Of a DNA stretch of 64,000 bases, positions 62,958 through 64,000 are shown piece after piece. The notes beneath the pieces were generated by a model. It was given only the letters and a program-made list of their open reading frames with translations. It was not told the origin of the DNA and made no database searches. Where the stretch lies: NCBI RefSeq assembly GCF_046524175.1, contig NZ_JBEFZF010000005.1:186001-250000 (forward strand), read 5' to 3'. Both the position numbers and the translations under genes were made by a program. The stretch comes from Spongiivirga sp046524175 (GTDB taxonomy: Bacteria; Bacteroidota; Bacteroidia; Flavobacteriales; Flavobacteriaceae). The stretch's first letter is position 1; each line of letters opens with the position of its first letter.

Positions 62958-64000
62958 ATGTATCTAAACTGTCATACCTATTACAGCCTTCGTTTTGGCA
63001 CTTTCTCAGAAATTGAGCTGCTGGCACTCGCCCAAAAAAATGATATAAAAAAATTAGTATTAACCGATATTAATAATACTTCTGCCTATTTAAATTTTGT
63101 CCGTAAAGCTTCTGATTATAATGTGCAACCTGTACTTGGTATCGACTTTAGAAATGGTGCGAAACAGCAATTTGTGGGTATTGCAAAAAACAATAACGGT
63201 TTTCAGCAATTAAATGCTTTTTTATCACAACATCTACATGAAAAAATGCCGTTTTCAGATAACGCTCCTGAGCTTGAAGACACTTATTTCATCTACCCAT
63301 TTTCTCAATTACAGTTTATTGAAAAAACCGATTTTAAACCAAACGAATTTATTGGCATTAGCACTAACGATTTAAAACGATTGCCTTTTTCGGTTTTATC
63401 AAAACAGACTGAAAAACTGGTTATCATGCAATCGGTTAGCTTTCGAAACAAGCGTGACCACAACGCACACCGATTACTACGAGCAATTGATAATAATTGC
63501 CTATTGAGTATGCTTCCTCATGAGGAACAGGCAAGTCTTGATGAAAAAATGATTCCTATAAACGAACTAAAAGCTCATTTTTCTGAATGGCCTTCAGCTA
63601 TAAAAAACACGCAACAATTACTTGATGAATGCCATGTCAATTTTGACTTTTCAAAAAACAGAACTCCGCAAAACCTTAAAGTGTACGGAAATAGTATTGA
63701 AGAAGATGAAAAACTGCTCGATCAATTGTGTGAGGAAGGCTTACCAAAACGCTACGAAAATCCGGACAAGGATATCAAGGCTAGGTTGAAAAAGGAATTA
63801 GATCTCATTAAAAAAATGGGGTTTGTATCCTATTTCCTAATCAATTGGGATATTATTAATTATGCAAAAAGACAAGGATATTACTACATAGGTCGTGGTA
63901 GTGGAGCTAATAGTATTGTTGCCTATTTATTGGGTATCACTGATGTTGATCCCATGGAATTAGATCTCTATTTTGAACGATTTATTAATACACATAGAGC
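62958..64000 (+). CDS. dnaE: DNA polymerase III alpha-type polymerase, short DnaE form (3' end outside window)
   Basis: About 347 codons of a C-family polymerase. The N terminus MYLNCHTYYSLRFGTFSEIEL is a PHP domain, and further on lie GFVSYFLINWDIINYAKRQ and YYIGRGSGANSIVAYLLGIT, leading into the palm. The catalytic Asp residues (PDxDxD region) should come just after position 64000. The PHP metal site is degenerate (LTDINN in place of the usual TDHGN). The first residues match the shorter, exonuclease-less DnaE of Bacteroidota, related to the damage-inducible DnaE2/ImuC type, rather than the replicative one, which begins with an exonuclease domain. A perfect inverted repeat lies just upstream. 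Confidence 0.85.
   Translation, partial: MYLNCHTYYSLRFGTFSEIELLALAQKNDIKKLVLTDINNTSAYLNFVRKASDYNVQPVLGIDFRNGAKQQFVGIAKNNNGFQQLNAFLSQHLHEKMPFSDNAPELEDTYFIYPFSQLQFIEKTDFKPNEFIGISTNDLKRLPFSVLSKQTEKLVIMQSVSFRNKRDHNAHRLLRAIDNNCLLSMLPHEEQASLDEKMIPINELKAHFSEWPSAIKNTQQLLDECHVNFDFSKNRTPQNLKVYGNSIEEDEKLLDQLCEEGLPKRYENPDKDIKARLKKELDLIKKMGFVSYFLINWDIINYAKRQGYYYIGRGSGANSIVAYLLGITDVDPMELDLYFERFINTHR

Noticed and set aside
1..64000. CRISPR array, tRNA, rRNA, transposase or phage genes
   Set aside because: No regularly spaced repeats, cloverleaf-like segments, ribosomal RNA stretches, IS inverted repeats or integrase motifs were seen.

Overview
This window looks like chromosomal DNA of a marine-type member of the Flavobacteriaceae (Bacteroidota). 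The evidence is low G+C content, -7 promoter boxes of the Bacteroidota form TAnnTTTG, a secreted metalloprotease with a type IX secretion sorting tail, SusC-free but lipoprotein-rich accessory genes, a separate short DnaE-type polymerase, and core genes (rplM-rpsI-rpsB-tsf, odhA-odhB, DUF4286-rsmA-mgtE) whose sequences and order fit that family. I saw no tRNA, rRNA, CRISPR array, insertion sequence or phage gene.

Layout. 1-6915 (minus strand): mfd (its 3' end lies outside the window), serS, an HTTM membrane protein and ribF. 6992-11960 (plus): a secreted zinc metalloprotease, a lipoprotein and a retropepsin-like protein. 12030-20787 (minus): asnS, an RND/MMPL exporter, frr, pyrH, tsf, rpsB, rpsI, rplM. 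21275-24524 (plus): a TPR sensor kinase/LuxR regulator pair flanked by two very small membrane-peptide genes. 24638-29582 (minus): odhB, an unusual M23-like protein and odhA. 29703-38236 (plus): a beta-barrel protein, an operon of lipoprotein oxidoreductase, kinase-phospholyase fusion and flavin monooxygenase, then a VWA lipoprotein. 38296-45575 (minus): a HupE/DUF4198 metal-uptake pair, penicillin acylase, epimerase, aspartate kinase and a GNAT acetyltransferase. 45687-49949 (plus): fbp and a four-gene signalling operon built around a Ras-like GTPase. 50009-62834: TerB-like protein, class V aminotransferase, TPR protein, small hypotheticals, rsmA, mgtE, cupin, oxidoreductase, serine hydrolase, SDR, AraC regulator and a glycine-rich membrane protein. 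62958-64000: start of a dnaE-type polymerase.

Most interesting points. (1) The operon at 46758-49949 encodes a coiled-coil protein, a roadblock-like protein, a Ras-like GTPase and a soluble hybrid histidine kinase, which together look like a GTPase-switch signalling module. (2) The gene at 31455-33725 fuses an APH-type kinase to a PLP phospho-lyase and is translationally coupled to an oxidoreductase and a flavin monooxygenase, suggesting catabolism of an amino-alcohol such as hydroxylysine or ethanolamine. (3) Three intergenic elements (about 13741-13800, 24331-24399, 24551-24613) share a hairpin with a G4-5 loop followed directly by an intrinsic terminator. (4) A perfect 12-bp inverted repeat lies just upstream of the dnaE-type polymerase. 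All assignments come from reading the sequence; no database search was run.
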